Shown in pieces: positions 24,358 to 25,252 of a DNA stretch of 25,252 nucleotides. Both the position numbers and the translations under genes were made by a program. The notes beneath the pieces are model-generated. The model saw nothing but the letters and a program-made list of their open reading frames with translations, was not told where the DNA came from and did not search any database. How positions within the stretch are numbered: the stretch's first letter is position 1; each line of letters begins with the position of its first letter. Source of the DNA: Solobacterium sp. (GTDB lineage: Bacteria; Bacillota_I; Bacilli_A; Erysipelotrichales; Erysipelotrichaceae); NCBI GenBank assembly GCA_016291725.1, contig JAEEYJ010000113.1, positions 1 to 25,252 on the forward strand, given 5' to 3'.

Positions 24358-25048
24358 GCACACCTCCGTAGCGTCTGTCACGTTTGCCGAAAGCCTGCAG
24401 GCAGCGGTTCAGCACTTCCGGTGTGAACTCCGGCCAGCTCTCCGGTACAAACATCAGTTCTGCATAGGCTATCTGCCACAGCAGATAGTTTGAAATCCTC
24501 TGCTCCCCGCTGGTGCGTACCAGGAAATCCACATCGGGAATATCCTCCGTCATAAGGTACCGGCTGAATCCTTCTTCATCGAGATCCTCCGGACGCCCTG
24601 CCAGAACATCCTGTGCATAGTGCTTCGCCGCAAGCAGAATCTCCCTTCTGGATCCGTAGTTGATCGCAATGATCAGATTGAGCCCTGTATTGTTCTTCGA
24701 CTCTTCCGCCGCATCCGTCAATACCTTTGCCGTAGCGGCAGGCAGTCGGCTGAGTTCTCCGATCGTCCGGATCCGGAATCCCCGTTCCATGAATTCCTTC
24801 ATATATTTCTGGAACAGATAGGCAGGAAGCTTCATCAGATAACCGACTTCCTCCTCGCTTCTTTTCCAGTTTTCCGTTGAGAATGCATAAAGCGTCAGGT
24901 ATTTCACCCCTGCTTCATTGGCTGCGATCGCAATATTGCGGACATTGTCCGCTCCTGCCAGATGGCCCATGGTGCGCGGCTTTCCCTGTGCTTTTGCCCA
25001 GCGGCCGTTCCCGTCCATGATGATGGCCAGGTGTCTGCATTCACCCAT
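24338..25048 (-). CDS. uppS: Undecaprenyl diphosphate synthase
   Basis: 236-residue cis-prenyltransferase that condenses isopentenyl diphosphate units onto farnesyl diphosphate to make the C55 lipid carrier for peptidoglycan. Conserved pieces are IIMDGNGRWAKAQG (catalytic Asp12), LYAFSTENWKR and RTSGEQRISNYLLWQ. ATG 25048 is chosen because GAGGTGA lies nine bases upstream and the family normally begins about here. Two earlier ATGs in the frame (25081, 25069) overlap the promoter-like region. It heads the leftward envelope cluster. In many Bacillota frr precedes uppS; here a membrane protein gene on the same strand ends upstream instead. Confidence 0.96.
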   Translation of the reverse strand: MGECRHLAIIMDGNGRWAKAQGKPRTMGHLAGADNVRNIAIAANEAGVKYLTLYAFSTENWKRSEEEVGYLMKLPAYLFQKYMKEFMERGFRIRTIGELSRLPAATAKVLTDAAEESKNNTGLNLIIAINYGSRREILLAAKHYAQDVLAGRPEDLDEEGFSRYLMTEDIPDVDFLVRTSGEQRISNYLLWQIAYAELMFVPESWPEFTPEVLNRCLQAFGKRDRRYGGVHESAES

Positions 25049-25071
25049 AGTATTGATCACCTCAATCATAT

Positions 25072-25080
25072 ATTTTAGCA
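25072..25080 (-). promoter_or_regulatory. Extended -10 promoter for the uppS cluster
   Basis: On the minus strand TGCTAAAAT resembles an extended -10 (TGnTATAAT, one mismatch). No good -35 is visible. The predicted start at about 25065 gives a leader of about 17 bases carrying the uppS ribosome site, the same geometry as the PASTA gene promoter. Confidence 0.45.
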
Positions 25081-25129
25081 CAGTAGTGCACAGGCTTGCA
25101 CGGGATGCGGGCAGACAGGCGGAAATGGT

Positions 25130-25252
25130 CTATCCCTGCCTGACAGATTCCTTCTCTTTCGGCACCAGTACAAACGCGTACGCAGCCGACGATGCCAGGA
25201 TGACGATGTATACCACCAGCACCGGTATGGATGCTGCGGCGGGATGCGCTGC
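25130..25252 (-). CDS. C-terminal fragment of a membrane protein, 5' part beyond window
   Basis: The last 40 residues of a frame entering from the right edge. They consist of a hydrophobic helix (IPVLVVYIVILASSAAYAF) and a short charged tail (VPKEKESVRQG) ending at a TAG. This is the usual shape of the final helix and cytoplasmic tail of a transporter or other polytopic protein, but too little is present to name a family. About 50 bases separate its stop from the promoter-like element upstream of uppS, and I see no convincing terminator in between. Confidence 0.55.
   Translation of the reverse strand, partial: AAHPAAASIPVLVVYIVILASSAAYAFVLVPKEKESVRQG

Noticed and set aside
25081..25140. Possible terminator between the right-edge gene and uppS
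   Set aside because: Short inverted repeats (GGGAT/ATCCC) exist, but loops are long and no T-run follows.
1..25252. Mobile elements, CRISPR arrays, tRNA or rRNA genes
   Set aside because: No transposase or integrase motifs, regularly spaced repeats or RNA-gene signatures were seen on reading both strands.

Overview
The window looks like a chromosomal segment of a low-GC-lineage Gram-positive (Bacillota) bacterium, although its own base composition is near-balanced. The main evidence is the Bacillus-type primosome pair DnaB/DnaI next to polA-mutM-coaE, plus a PASTA-repeat surface protein and Gram-positive signal and lipoprotein sequences. Erysipelotrichia-like gut bacteria are my best guess from gene content, but this is inference. 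No rRNA, tRNA, insertion sequence, phage gene or CRISPR array is visible. Coding density is very high and no gene-free stretch exceeds 300 bases.

Layout. (1) Positions 1-8197, minus strand: a replication/repair run read right to left as radC, a ZnuA-like lipoprotein, polA, mutM, coaE, dnaB, dnaI, then an MBL-fold hydrolase cut by the window edge. Most junctions overlap or lie within a few bases, implying coupled translation. (2) Positions 8255-10986, plus strand: two genes with their own extended -10 promoters, a small three-helix membrane protein and a membrane-anchored protein made of eight or nine PASTA-like repeats. Each is followed by a clear hairpin terminator. (3) Positions 10986-13570, minus strand: an ADP-ribose-related group of an ADP-ribosylglycohydrolase, a cytosolic TerY-like VWA protein and a macrodomain fused to a C-terminal helix-turn-helix-like domain. 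(4) Positions 13584-16268, minus strand: a peptide-modification-like group of a nucleotidyltransferase-fold protein, a soluble S26-like serine peptidase, a PqqD-like chaperone and an HPr-kinase-like P-loop protein. A 20-codon ORF and a strong hairpin lie between the last two. (5) Positions 16265-25048, minus strand: a secreted glucosaminidase, an unrecognised anchored protein, galE, and the envelope/isoprenoid genes rseP, dxr, cdsA, uppS. The C-terminus of a membrane protein lies at the right edge.

Functionally, uppS, cdsA and dxr supply isoprenoid/undecaprenyl and phospholipid precursors. rseP is an intramembrane protease, galE supplies UDP-galactose, and the glucosaminidase and PASTA protein act outside the membrane at the wall. 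The genes from uppS to the macrodomain gene are on one strand with tiny gaps and no terminator I could see until 12490-12524, so one long transcript is plausible. The best candidates for an undescribed system are the two adjacent accessory groups: the HPrK-like/PqqD/peptidase/nucleotidyltransferase set, which has no visible scaffold-forming enzyme, and the macrodomain-HTH/VWA/ADP-ribosylglycohydrolase set, which has no visible ADP-ribosyltransferase.
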